Source of the DNA: Anabaena sp. FACHB-1237
Lineage (GTDB): Bacteria; Cyanobacteriota; Cyanobacteriia; Cyanobacteriales; Nostocaceae
Length of the DNA stretch: 64,000 nucleotides
Direction of reading: 5' to 3'
Assembly (NCBI RefSeq): GCF_014696225.1
Contig: NZ_JACJPV010000007.1
Location: 90,780 to 154,779, forward strand
The notes below the pieces were generated by a model. It was given only the letters and a program-made list of their open reading frames with translations. It did no database searches and was not told where the DNA came from. Each line of letters begins with the position of its first letter. Position 1 is the stretch's first letter. Positions 44,115-52,436 of the stretch are shown here, in pieces. A program made the position numbers and the translations under genes.

Positions 44115-44216
44115 AAACTAAAAATTAATTCTTGCTTCTGATAGGTGTACAGGGTGTTCTGCAACTATGATTTGACAACCAAACTTTTTAGCTTTATATT
44201 CTAGCTGATGGTGGAA
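44115..44216 (-). pseudogene. Short tnpB-like remnant
   Basis: The minus strand reads FHHQLEYKAKKFGCQIIVAE then HPVHLSEARINF and a stop. The QLEYKA-K-G--I--A part parallels the TnpB segment before the zinc ribbon (compare QLEYK-QLYGSKLVVVD at 24550). Only about 30 codons remain, so the call is tentative. Confidence 0.4.
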
Positions 44217-44258
44217 CCCCGAATACAAATAATATAGTTGGGATATGAGCGTTAATTG

Positions 44259-44681
44259 TTAATTTTGCACGTCAACCCAACGCCGATAAAGTTTTTGAAT
44301 TTGTTTAAGTATAATGGTATGAGTCCCTGGTTGAGAATTAACAAATTGACTTAGTTCTTCTAAATGTGTTAGCAGTTTTGCTTCTTCTATAGCAACTTCT
44401 CCATCGCTGTAAATTAAACCACTAATAGCTTCAATTAAGGTTGTATAATCTTCTATAGTGGGGCGATCGCCTAAATATTCTTTCACCCATTGATAACACT
44501 GTTCTGGCTGAACGGGGACTAATTCATATAACCAGGGTTTAATTTCTGGATCATGAGCTAAACCTTTAACATGAGCTATTTCCCGGAGATATTGGCGCTC
44601 TTCTGGTTGGATTTTACCATCAATCCAAGCTGCTCCAATCAGGATTTTCACCAGGTTTTTGACATGAGAATTATCAACCAT
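44259..44681 (-). CDS. TerB-family protein
   Basis: TerB-like proteins are small all-helical domains, named for tellurite resistance but mostly of unknown role. The 140-residue product has LVKILIGAAWIDGKIQPEER, in which D and E residues match the metal-binding helix of TerB, and a mirrored second helix LIYSDGEVAIEEAKLL. The pattern 'A-x-DG-x-I-x-x-E-E' occurs in both halves. The ATG at 44681 is the only sensible start. A role in the membrane or in stress is not shown by the context. Confidence 0.8.
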   Translation of the reverse strand: MVDNSHVKNLVKILIGAAWIDGKIQPEERQYLREIAHVKGLAHDPEIKPWLYELVPVQPEQCYQWVKEYLGDRPTIEDYTTLIEAISGLIYSDGEVAIEEAKLLTHLEELSQFVNSQPGTHTIILKQIQKLYRRWVDVQN

Positions 44682-44801
44682 AATTTTGTCTGCTCTGGTA
44701 GATTCGGATTCTGTTCAAATCCTACAACTGTTCATCCCAATAAATTAGAATTGTTAGTTTTTCTTAAACCACAGGAGTCACTGAGTCAACGAGTTACCGA
44801 G

Positions 44802-45977
44802 TCAGCTATCAGTAATTATCAATTTTCTCATATTTAAGATTTCTTCAGCAGCGCGATCGCAAACTCCAATTTCTCCTAAACATTGTCGCATTTCTTGATA
44901 GTCTAATAACATTTTTTCTCTCGCTTCTTTATTAGTTAATATTCTCATTGCTGCTTGAGTAATATTTTCAAAAGTGGCTTTTTCTTGTAATAATTCTGGG
45001 ACAATTTCTCTCATTACGACTAAATTTACAGGAGAAGCAAAGGGAATTGAACCTTTAAGAATATGACGTGCTATCCAAGCTGTAACACTATTTAAGCGAT
45101 AAATTACTACTTGGGGAATATTTAGTAAAGCTAACTCTAAATTTGCAGTTCCAGACTTAGTAATTGCAAAGTCTACTGCGGCGAGAATTTCCTCTTTTTT
45201 ATTTAATACAATAGTTGCTTGTAAGTTATATTTTTTAATTGCTTTTTCGATAGGTTCTTGAAATTCTACTAAGGAAATAGGAATATAAAAATGAACATTT
45301 GCTAATTGTTCTTGAATATTTTTTGCTGCTTGAAAAATCAAAGGTAAGAGATATTTTAATTCTTGACGACGGGAAGCTGGTAAAAGTGCGATCGCTATTT
45401 CTTCTGCTTTAATTCCTAAATTATTTCTTCCTATTTCTCTAGTAGTTACATTAGCCATTCTATCAATTAAAGGATGACCAACCCAAGCCACATCAGCGCC
45501 ATGTTTTTGATAATATTTTGCTTCTTGAGGAAATATTGCTAATAACTTATTTGTAAACCCCACAATGCGGTTAGTATTTTGAAAATTCATAGACCAAACC
45601 CACTCTTGAGGAGCGATATAATAAGCCACAGGAACGTCAGGTAAATTTTCCTTCATATAAGTTCCAATTCCTAAATTTGGACCCATATAATCTATTAGTA
45701 CCACTACATCTGGCGGATTTTTTTCCAAATAAGCGATCGCTTGACGTTGTACCCTTAAAGTAGGAATAACATAAGGCAAAGATTCAATCAAACCCATTGA
45801 ACCAATACCACTAGTATTACCTAAAATTGTTGCTCCAGCTTCAGCCATTTTCTCACCACCTAAAGCCACAATTTCTAGGTTAATATGATTAGCAGTTGCT
45901 TGTTTTTTTAACGATCTAATTAATAATGAACCCTGTAAGTCCCCGGAAACTTCCCCAGTGCTAATAAATATTCGCAT
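44802..45977 (-). CDS. lpxB: Lipid-A-disaccharide synthase
   Basis: LpxB joins UDP-2,3-diacylglucosamine and lipid X to make the lipid A disaccharide. The 391-residue GT19 product opens MRIFISTGEVSGDLQGSLLI. It shows VVLIDYMGPNLGIG, YYIAPQEWVWSMN, KLLAIFPQEAKYYQKHGADV, GHPLIDR, LLPASRRQELKYLLP, and the acceptor region FAITKSGTANLELALLNIP. It is last in the minus-strand lpxC-fabZ-lpxA-lpxB order, about 100 bp after lpxA. Confidence 0.95.
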   Translation of the reverse strand: MRIFISTGEVSGDLQGSLLIRSLKKQATANHINLEIVALGGEKMAEAGATILGNTSGIGSMGLIESLPYVIPTLRVQRQAIAYLEKNPPDVVVLIDYMGPNLGIGTYMKENLPDVPVAYYIAPQEWVWSMNFQNTNRIVGFTNKLLAIFPQEAKYYQKHGADVAWVGHPLIDRMANVTTREIGRNNLGIKAEEIAIALLPASRRQELKYLLPLIFQAAKNIQEQLANVHFYIPISLVEFQEPIEKAIKKYNLQATIVLNKKEEILAAVDFAITKSGTANLELALLNIPQVVIYRLNSVTAWIARHILKGSIPFASPVNLVVMREIVPELLQEKATFENITQAAMRILTNKEAREKMLLDYQEMRQCLGEIGVCDRAAEEILNMRKLIITDS

Positions 45978-46031
45978 TTTAGATTTTAGATGTAAAATTT
46001 ATTGTATTTTATTGTATTTTGTAGGGGTTTT

Positions 46032-46059
46032 TAGGGGTTTAGCAATGCTAAACCCCTAC
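46032..46059. repeat. Hairpin TAGGGGTTTAGCA/TGCTAAACCCCTA between lpxB and lpxA
   Basis: An inverted repeat of the same family as 11599-11627, within the lpx gene string. It may attenuate or process the transcript between lpxA and lpxB. Confidence 0.5.
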
Positions 46060-46081
46060 ATTGATCTTGGCAGAAAATTCC

Positions 46082-46933
46082 TTATTCTAACTCCTTGTTC
46101 TTTCCTTTCCCTGGAATTAAGCCTCTTCTTCCTGACATTTGCGACAGTAACAAAAATCTTCGTAAATGTTCTAACTCCTCCGTATTTCCTAAAGTTTCTA
46201 ACTCCTGTACAGCCTGTTGAAAAAGCAGATCAGAGTGATAAAGAATACGAAAAGCCTTTTTTAGAGTCTGGAAGTTATTTGTAGGCATTCCTGAGCGTTT
46301 TAAACCCACTAGATTGAGCGATCGCACCCTTGATGGATTACCTTCCACCAACATATAAGGAGCTACATCCCTATCAATTCTTGTCATACCACCGATCATA
46401 GACATTGTGCCAATGTGTACAAATTGGTGTACACCTAAAACCCCACTCAATCTAGCACGCGATTCAATATGTACATGGCCAGCTAAAGCTACGGAATTAG
46501 CAATAATTACTCCATCTTCAATTATGCAATTATGACCAACATGAACATAAGCCATCAATAAATTACCATTACCAATAGTAGTTGCTTCGCCCCTACCAGT
46601 AGCGCGGTTAATAGTTACATATTCTCGAATAAAATTATTATCGCCAATTTTTACCCATGTGGGTTCGCCTACATATTTTAAATCTTGGGGTTGCATTCCA
46701 ATAGCAGCGCCGGGGAAAATTTGATTTCCCACCCCAATTTCACAAGGTCCTTCTAAAACGACATGAGCGCCTATTACCGTATCTGCATCTATCCTCACAT
46801 TGTCTCCGATCACAGCATAAGCTCCGACTTGCACCGTTGGATGAAGTTCCGCATGAGGATGAATTACAGCAGTTGGATGTATAAGTGTTTTCAATGGTGA
46901 TGCTCCAAAACTAAGTGCTGTGGATATTGTCAA
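46082..46933 (-). CDS. lpxA: Acyl-ACP--UDP-N-acetylglucosamine O-acyltransferase
   Basis: LpxA adds the first acyl chain to UDP-GlcNAc in lipid A synthesis. The 283-residue product is a left-handed beta-helix with hexapeptide repeats (IHPTAVIHPHAELHPTVQVG, then AVIGDNVRIDADTVIGAHVV). It has the catalytic His region LMAYVHVGHNCIIEDGVIIA and the C-terminal helical part with LVEGNPSRVRSLNLVGLKR. The length is slightly above the E. coli enzyme owing to the N-terminal and C-terminal tails. It follows fabZ on the same strand. Confidence 0.95.
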   Translation of the reverse strand: MTISTALSFGASPLKTLIHPTAVIHPHAELHPTVQVGAYAVIGDNVRIDADTVIGAHVVLEGPCEIGVGNQIFPGAAIGMQPQDLKYVGEPTWVKIGDNNFIREYVTINRATGRGEATTIGNGNLLMAYVHVGHNCIIEDGVIIANSVALAGHVHIESRARLSGVLGVHQFVHIGTMSMIGGMTRIDRDVAPYMLVEGNPSRVRSLNLVGLKRSGMPTNNFQTLKKAFRILYHSDLLFQQAVQELETLGNTEELEHLRRFLLLSQMSGRRGLIPGKGKNKELE

Positions 46934-47070
46934 TTTCTATTAAAAAAGTGCCAGATCAAGCGATTTACGTGTGAGGATGACGAGAATGTAGGAGTCAGGA
47001 GATCAAGGAGTCAGGAGAATAATTAAACTACTTAATACTTACTGCTGATGGGTGACTGCTGAAAGCTATA

Positions 47071-47577
47071 TCAGCTAATCAAAGAAAACATTAACTCTCC
47101 CTCAGCCGCTAATTTGCCATCAACTTCAGCCTTACCCTGCATTTTGCCAAAACGACGCTGTTTTACCCATAGCAGTTCCACAGTCATTATTAACTGATCG
47201 CCAGGTACAACTTGCCTACGAAAACGAACTTTGTCAATTCCCGCAAATACAAATAAACCTTTCGTAGAATTTTCCATTTGGGTCATTACTACACCTCCTA
47301 CCTGTGCCATAGCCTCCACAATTAATACACCGGGCATCAGCGATCGCCCTGGAAAATGTCCTTGAAATTGCGGTTCATTAAAACTGACATTTTTTATACC
47401 TACAGCTTTTTTACCCGGTACATAATCAATAATTCTATCTACCAATAAAAAAGGGTAACGATGAGGTAAAAGCTCCTGAATTTCCTCAATAGAAAAAGTA
47501 GTTTTAATTACTTCATGATTATCTTCTTCGGGAGATGTATTTACTGTTTCAGAAATTGATGAGGTAATAGTTGACAT
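47071..47577 (-). CDS. fabZ: 3-hydroxyacyl-ACP dehydratase
   Basis: FabZ removes water from 3-hydroxyacyl-ACP in fatty acid elongation and competes with LpxA for substrate. From the ATG at 47577 the product is 168 residues. It has [17 protein letters not shown] (catalytic His) and [20 protein letters not shown] (catalytic Glu), then AQVGGVVM and a C-terminal [20 protein letters not shown]. The frame is open for ten more codons to 47607, with a Tyr-rich run that does not look native. The N-terminal 30 residues are a non-conserved extension. It lies between lpxC and lpxA. Confidence 0.95.
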   Translation of the reverse strand: MSTITSSISETVNTSPEEDNHEVIKTTFSIEEIQELLPHRYPFLLVDRIIDYVPGKKAVGIKNVSFNEPQFQGHFPGRSLMPGVLIVEAMAQVGGVVMTQMENSTKGLFVFAGIDKVRFRRQVVPGDQLIMTVELLWVKQRRFGKMQGKAEVDGKLAAEGELMFSLIS

Positions 47578-47695
47578 CGGTATGTAGTAATAATGATATG
47601 GGATCAAGGGGTAGCAATTTTAGATTAATAGTAATTTTAGCTACTGTAAATAGCCGTAAATCTACAATCTCAAATTTCAGTAATTGCTTGGTAAA

Positions 47696-48532
47696 TTAGG
47701 ACTGATCTAACTGTGCCATAATTTTCTGAGCTAGTTGAATGTGTAAATTATGACTAGCCTTATATGCTAAAAAATGTGCCACAGGGAAAACTCCCAATAA
47801 ACTCAAATCTCCTACTAAGTCTAATATTTTATGACGGACTGGTTCATTTGCAAATCTCAAAGGAGGATTTAACCAACCTTTTTGGCCACAAACTAGAGCA
47901 TTATCTAAACTACCACCTTTGATCAACCCAGACTTCTGTAAATATTCAATTTGATGTTCTAAGCCAAAAGTGCGAGCAGGAGCAATTTCCGTAGTAAAAT
48001 CCCCATGTAAAGGCCAACTATACCACTGATTACCAATAGCAGGTAAGTCGAAATCAATGCCATAGGTAAAGCGAGTTTCTAAAGCAGGTAAAACAGCAAC
48101 AAAAGCATCATCTTGATATATCCAAATAGGTTCAGAAATATTTACAGATGGTTGATGTTCTGTAGTATGCTGTGGAATTAAACCAGCATTTAAAATACTT
48201 TGTGTCCAAATTTGAGCAGAACCATCTAAAAGAGGAACTTCATGACCATCAATTTCAATGCGAGCATTATTTACACCTAAGGCGGCTAAAGATGCTAATA
48301 AATGTTCAACTGTTCTTACAGAAACATTATCTTTACCTAATTGAGTAGAAAGAGTAGTTTGATTAACAGCAGCCACTTGAGCAGGGATAATAGGGGTATT
48401 AGGTAAATCAACGCGCACAAAATAACGTCCACATCCTACATCAGCAGGTAAAATTCTAACTTTGGTATGAACACCACTATGTAAACCTACACCTGTTTGG
48501 ATTATTTCCTCTGATAACGTAAATTGTTCCAT
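47696..48532 (-). CDS. lpxC: UDP-3-O-acyl-N-acetylglucosamine deacetylase
   Basis: LpxC is the zinc deacetylase of the committed step of lipid A synthesis. The 278-residue product has [37 protein letters not shown] (first zinc His), [31 protein letters not shown], and the second site [18 protein letters not shown] (zinc His and Asp). The C-terminal [11 protein letters not shown] is present. The gene follows omp85 on the same strand. Confidence 0.95.
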   Translation of the reverse strand: MEQFTLSEEIIQTGVGLHSGVHTKVRILPADVGCGRYFVRVDLPNTPIIPAQVAAVNQTTLSTQLGKDNVSVRTVEHLLASLAALGVNNARIEIDGHEVPLLDGSAQIWTQSILNAGLIPQHTTEHQPSVNISEPIWIYQDDAFVAVLPALETRFTYGIDFDLPAIGNQWYSWPLHGDFTTEIAPARTFGLEHQIEYLQKSGLIKGGSLDNALVCGQKGWLNPPLRFANEPVRHKILDLVGDLSLLGVFPVAHFLAYKASHNLHIQLAQKIMAQLDQS

Positions 48533-48626
48533 AATACCCTATCACTTGTGCTTTTAAAAGTTTCTAGACTTGAATCTTTGTAACTGTTGTTAGTGTGTTA
48601 GTTAATTGTGCATTGTCAATTGATTA

Positions 48627-50885
48627 TTAAAACCTCTCCCCAATACCAAAATTAATCCGACTATCACCATCATCAGTGATACCATAATCCAAGCGAATTG
48701 GACCGATGGGAGACTGTACCCGAACCCCTAAACCATAACCGTAACCATTACCATTTTTATTTAATAACTGTGCCGTTCTGGTGCTAGTACCTAAATCACT
48801 GCCATAATCAAAGAATAAAGCTCCACTAATCACAGAAAATAGTGGTAAACGATATTCTGCGGAGGCTTGTACATAACTACGGCCTGAACCTAATCTACCT
48901 TCATCATAACCACGAACAGAGTTACTTCCACCTAAAGTAAACGCTTCATAGGGTGGTAAATCTCCTAGAATTGTACCCCCTTGGATGTTAAAAGCTAAAG
49001 TTTCTGATTTTTTACCACCAAAACTAGTAAATTTAACAGGTATGTAATAGCTATAATTACCTCTTAATCGAGTTAAGAATATACTACCTGAACCAATGGG
49101 TACTGACTGATCTACACCAAAACTCAGATAAGATCCTTTAGTTGGTTGTAATGGGTTATTGCGGAGATCCCGTTGTGCGCCCAACTTTAACAGTAATAAA
49201 TCATCTTCACCAGAACCAGAATAGGTTAAAGGAACTGTAGCACTTAATTGATTGCCATCATCATTAAATATTGCCCCTTCTTTGCGTAAATTACCATCAG
49301 CATCACGGGCAGAAACTCTTTGATATTGCAAACCTAAAGATGCTAACCATTCCGAACTTTTGAAAGGATTAGTAGAAAAAGGACGAGTAAAGGTAACACC
49401 TCCACCTAAACGAGTGATCCTGGGACGATCCTGTGCGTCAGTATTAGTTCTATTACCAGGATCAAATGTTTCAATAGCATTATCTTTCCCTTCGTAAATT
49501 AAAGAAATGGAACGACGACGGAAGATATTACTTGTGAAGGAGGTACGATAAGGATCACCTGCTATCCAAGGATCGGTAAAACGCATATCAAACAGTAATT
49601 CCCGTTCTCCTAATTGTACTTCAGCCCCTAATTTCTGGTTTTTACCCCCCAGGTTTTGCTGTTGATAACTGACAGTTCCAAATAAACCACTGGCGGAACT
49701 AATACCCGCACCAGCAGCTATTGAGCCACTACTACGTTCAATTATATTTAACACCACATTCACTTTACTGGGATCAGTACCAGGATCAAGGGATATAGGC
49801 TCATTATCTGGTGGTTCAAACAGTCCTAAACCATATACTCGTTGTAAATCTTGCTGAATTGTGTTACGGTTGAATACTGTTCCTGGTTTTAATTCCAGTT
49901 CTCTGGTAATAATATACTCTTTGGTGCGGCCGCGAATTGGTTCTCCTTTTTCGTTAGTGTCTTCTCCATCTTTGGTGCGGAATCTTACTTTAACGCTTTC
50001 TACGACTCCTTCAGCTACTTGTAAGGTAACTACTCCATTTTCAGCAATACGTGGCGCACCAATAAGGTTAGCGAGGACATAACCTTGCTCTTGATAACGT
50101 TTGTTTAATTCTTTAACACCTTCTTGTAAATCCCGTAGGTTAAGTATCTTACCATACTGTTCCTTAAATATTTCATCTACTACGGTACTAGGTAATACAG
50201 ATTTTACATCTGTTCCTGGATTCGCGTCTATTTCTACTTTGCTTAAAACTGGGTTAGGAGTAACTATAAAGCTGACTCTCACTCCTAAAGGAGTATCTTC
50301 TGGTAATGCTTGTACGTTAGCAAAAAACCCAGTGGCAAAAATGGCGTTAATATCTTCTTGTAGCTGGGTTTTAGTGGTGGTTTGTCCTGCTTGGGTACGA
50401 ATAACTCTGTACACTTCGTTTTCTAACTTAGGATCAATTTGTCCCTTGTCTGATTTTACTGCTACTTCTGAGATTAATACTCTAGTTTCTGCGGTGTTTT
50501 CCTCTGAGTTGTTACGTTTAGGCGTATTCTGTTCTGATTGTGCTATTTTTGATGATATTGTTGGAGTTTTTAAATTGGTAATTTGATTATTGATATTGGC
50601 AGCAGAATTTGTTTCTTGTTGCGTCTCGTTTTTGCTAGTTTCTGATCGAGATATCTCCCCACTAAGGAAAGATACAGAAGTTAATGCTTCTGGATATGAT
50701 ACGTTGGGGTTTACTAATTTTTGGTAATTTTGTGAAGTATTATCTGTTGCTAATGTGTCTACCTGTGTTGTTGTTGCTACAATAGTAGCACTAGCACTTT
50801 CTTGACTGTTTGCTTTCATCGCAGTCAAAGGTACTGTGATGGCTACTATAGCCATTATTCTTGGAGATATCTTTGTTTTAATCAT
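48627..50885 (-). CDS. bamA: BamA/Omp85 outer membrane assembly protein
   Basis: Omp85 inserts barrel proteins into the outer membrane; the plastid Toc75 is a relative. From the ATG at 50885 (MIKTKISPRIM) the product is about 752 residues. It has a signal peptide, a Ser/Thr/Gln-rich linker (about 30-140), and POTRA domains (about 140-390), the second of which holds DLQEGVKELNKRYQEQGYVL. The barrel follows with SVRGYDEGRLGSGRSYVQAS, and the last strand GPIRLDYGITDDGDSRINFG ends in F. The frame is open to 50990, but the extra 35 residues look non-native. It lies between purC and lpxC. Confidence 0.92.
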   Translation of the reverse strand: MIKTKISPRIMAIVAITVPLTAMKANSQESASATIVATTTQVDTLATDNTSQNYQKLVNPNVSYPEALTSVSFLSGEISRSETSKNETQQETNSAANINNQITNLKTPTISSKIAQSEQNTPKRNNSEENTAETRVLISEVAVKSDKGQIDPKLENEVYRVIRTQAGQTTTKTQLQEDINAIFATGFFANVQALPEDTPLGVRVSFIVTPNPVLSKVEIDANPGTDVKSVLPSTVVDEIFKEQYGKILNLRDLQEGVKELNKRYQEQGYVLANLIGAPRIAENGVVTLQVAEGVVESVKVRFRTKDGEDTNEKGEPIRGRTKEYIITRELELKPGTVFNRNTIQQDLQRVYGLGLFEPPDNEPISLDPGTDPSKVNVVLNIIERSSGSIAAGAGISSASGLFGTVSYQQQNLGGKNQKLGAEVQLGERELLFDMRFTDPWIAGDPYRTSFTSNIFRRRSISLIYEGKDNAIETFDPGNRTNTDAQDRPRITRLGGGVTFTRPFSTNPFKSSEWLASLGLQYQRVSARDADGNLRKEGAIFNDDGNQLSATVPLTYSGSGEDDLLLLKLGAQRDLRNNPLQPTKGSYLSFGVDQSVPIGSGSIFLTRLRGNYSYYIPVKFTSFGGKKSETLAFNIQGGTILGDLPPYEAFTLGGSNSVRGYDEGRLGSGRSYVQASAEYRLPLFSVISGALFFDYGSDLGTSTRTAQLLNKNGNGYGYGLGVRVQSPIGPIRLDYGITDDGDSRINFGIGERF

Positions 50886-50997
50886 ATTGTTTTTCACTAT
50901 CACACACCATCTTAAAGTAACTATTTTTTGGTTATTACAGCCGTCAGGAGTCAGAATAAGGAATTTTCGCTCTACTCCTCCACTCCCCACTCTATAC

Positions 50998-51729
50998 TCA
51001 CAATTTACAAACTGCTAATACTCTTTGTAAAACCTCCTGATAAGCATTTTCCACATTTCCTAAGTCCTTACGAAACCTATCTTTATCCATAACGCGAAGG
51101 TTGGGATCCTTTTGTGATGTATCCCATAAACGACAGGTATCGGGACTAATTTCATCAGCTAAAATGATTTGTTGTTGTGTGTCCAAACCAAATTCTAGCT
51201 TGAAGTCTATTAAGGTAATGCTACACTTATTCCAAAAATCCTTGAGAAATTCGTTGATTTTTAATGCAAGATTAATAATTTCCTTAACCTGTTCCTTTGT
51301 GGCTAGTTGGAGAAGTTCTAGGCGATCGCTTGTCAATAATGGATCTCCTAATTCATCATTTTTATAGTAAAATTCTACCAGAGGCTTTGCTAAAATTGTT
51401 CCTAGCTCTAACCCCGTTTGTTGACATAAACTCCCGGCTGCAATATTTCTCACTACTACTTCTAATGGTATAATTTTTACTGCCTTTACCCTCATTTGTT
51501 GTGGGGCTGGACTATCAATAAAGTGTGTTCTTATACCTTGTTTTTCCAAGGCTTGATATATATGACTAGAAATTTGACAGTTAATGACTCCTTTATTATC
51601 TATTGTTCCACGTTTTTGGGCATTAAAAGCCGTAGCATCATCTTTAAAATCTGCTAACAATATTTCTGGATCTGCTGTATTATAGAGAATTTTGGCTTTT
51701 CCTTCGTATATTTTAGAGTAAATTGACAT
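50998..51729 (-). CDS. purC: SAICAR synthetase
   Basis: PurC makes the SAICAR intermediate of purine synthesis from CAIR and aspartate. The 243-residue product has IYEGKAKILYNT, FKDDATAFNAQKRGTI, VVVRNIAAGSLCQQTGLELG, and the IDFKLEFGLD and LADEISPDTCRLWD signatures, then VMDKDRFRKDLGN. It is the first gene of the purC-omp85-lpxC-fabZ-lpxA-lpxB string, the same order seen in other cyanobacteria, and about 110 bp separates its stop from the omp85 start. Confidence 0.95.
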   Translation of the reverse strand: MSIYSKIYEGKAKILYNTADPEILLADFKDDATAFNAQKRGTIDNKGVINCQISSHIYQALEKQGIRTHFIDSPAPQQMRVKAVKIIPLEVVVRNIAAGSLCQQTGLELGTILAKPLVEFYYKNDELGDPLLTSDRLELLQLATKEQVKEIINLALKINEFLKDFWNKCSITLIDFKLEFGLDTQQQIILADEISPDTCRLWDTSQKDPNLRVMDKDRFRKDLGNVENAYQEVLQRVLAVCKL

Positions 51730-52115
51730 GGTAGTTGTTATACTAATTAGTAGGGGGATGTTGAGATTTTTCTTGGTTTTACTATATCAGAATTCAGGGA
51801 TCAGAAGTCACTGAGTCATCTAGTTATGAGCAAAAATACTAATTTTTCCTAGTGATACTTGCGTATTGCTGATAACGTTACTTTGATCACATGAAAAAGA
51901 TGAAAATTTACTGAATCTAGGTTAATATTATTTTGATACCAATAAAAAAGTTTTGCTTTTTTCAGTAAAAAGTAATATAGTATTGGTTTATCCAAAAAGT
52001 CACAAGTTTAGATATGGGAGTTTTTAGCAAAAATGTCACAATTGATTCATTTCTAATGTGTTCAGTCACTTTTAATAAGACATAAATTTATATAAGTTCA
52101 TAGAGAGGGTATATC
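51730..52115. other. Spacer between divergent purC and the 90-residue gene
   Basis: About 385 bp of AT-rich sequence that should carry both promoters. I see no clear boxes, repeats or riboswitch. Confidence 0.4.
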
Positions 52116-52388
52116 ATGGAGAAAAAAGTAATGAGCAAAGATGATTTTCTCTATCCCCGTGGCCGTTATTATGGTCATGTTAAACCGGAAAATTTAGTCT
52201 TCAATTCTAATTTACAAGAATTTGCCTTGAGAATTAGTTATATCTGTAATTTGGAAACTGGTGGAAAAATTCCCCCAGAAGAGGCTTATGAACAAATTAA
52301 GCAACTTTGGAAGGAGTTAAAACGTTCTAAAAAGCAATTAAGAATTGGTTCTGATCCTTTTCACAATGATGATCAAGATACACCATAA
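52116..52388 (+). CDS. Conserved cyanobacterial hypothetical protein (DUF7219-like)
   Basis: The 90-residue product has FLYPRGRYYGHVKPENLVFN, a helical EFALRISYICNLETGGKIPP, and EAYEQIKQLWKELKRSKKQL. This combination is familiar from small cyanobacterial proteins of unknown role. No signal peptide or membrane segment is seen. GAGAGGG lies 7-8 nt before the ATG at 52116, which supports that start; MSKDDF at 52131 is the alternative. It converges with the adenylate cyclase gene. Confidence 0.75.
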   Translation: MEKKVMSKDDFLYPRGRYYGHVKPENLVFNSNLQEFALRISYICNLETGGKIPPEEAYEQIKQLWKELKRSKKQLRIGSDPFHNDDQDTP

Positions 52389-52436
52389 AGGAGTCGGGAG
52401 TCGGGAAAATTATATTTTACCCGATCACCAATCACT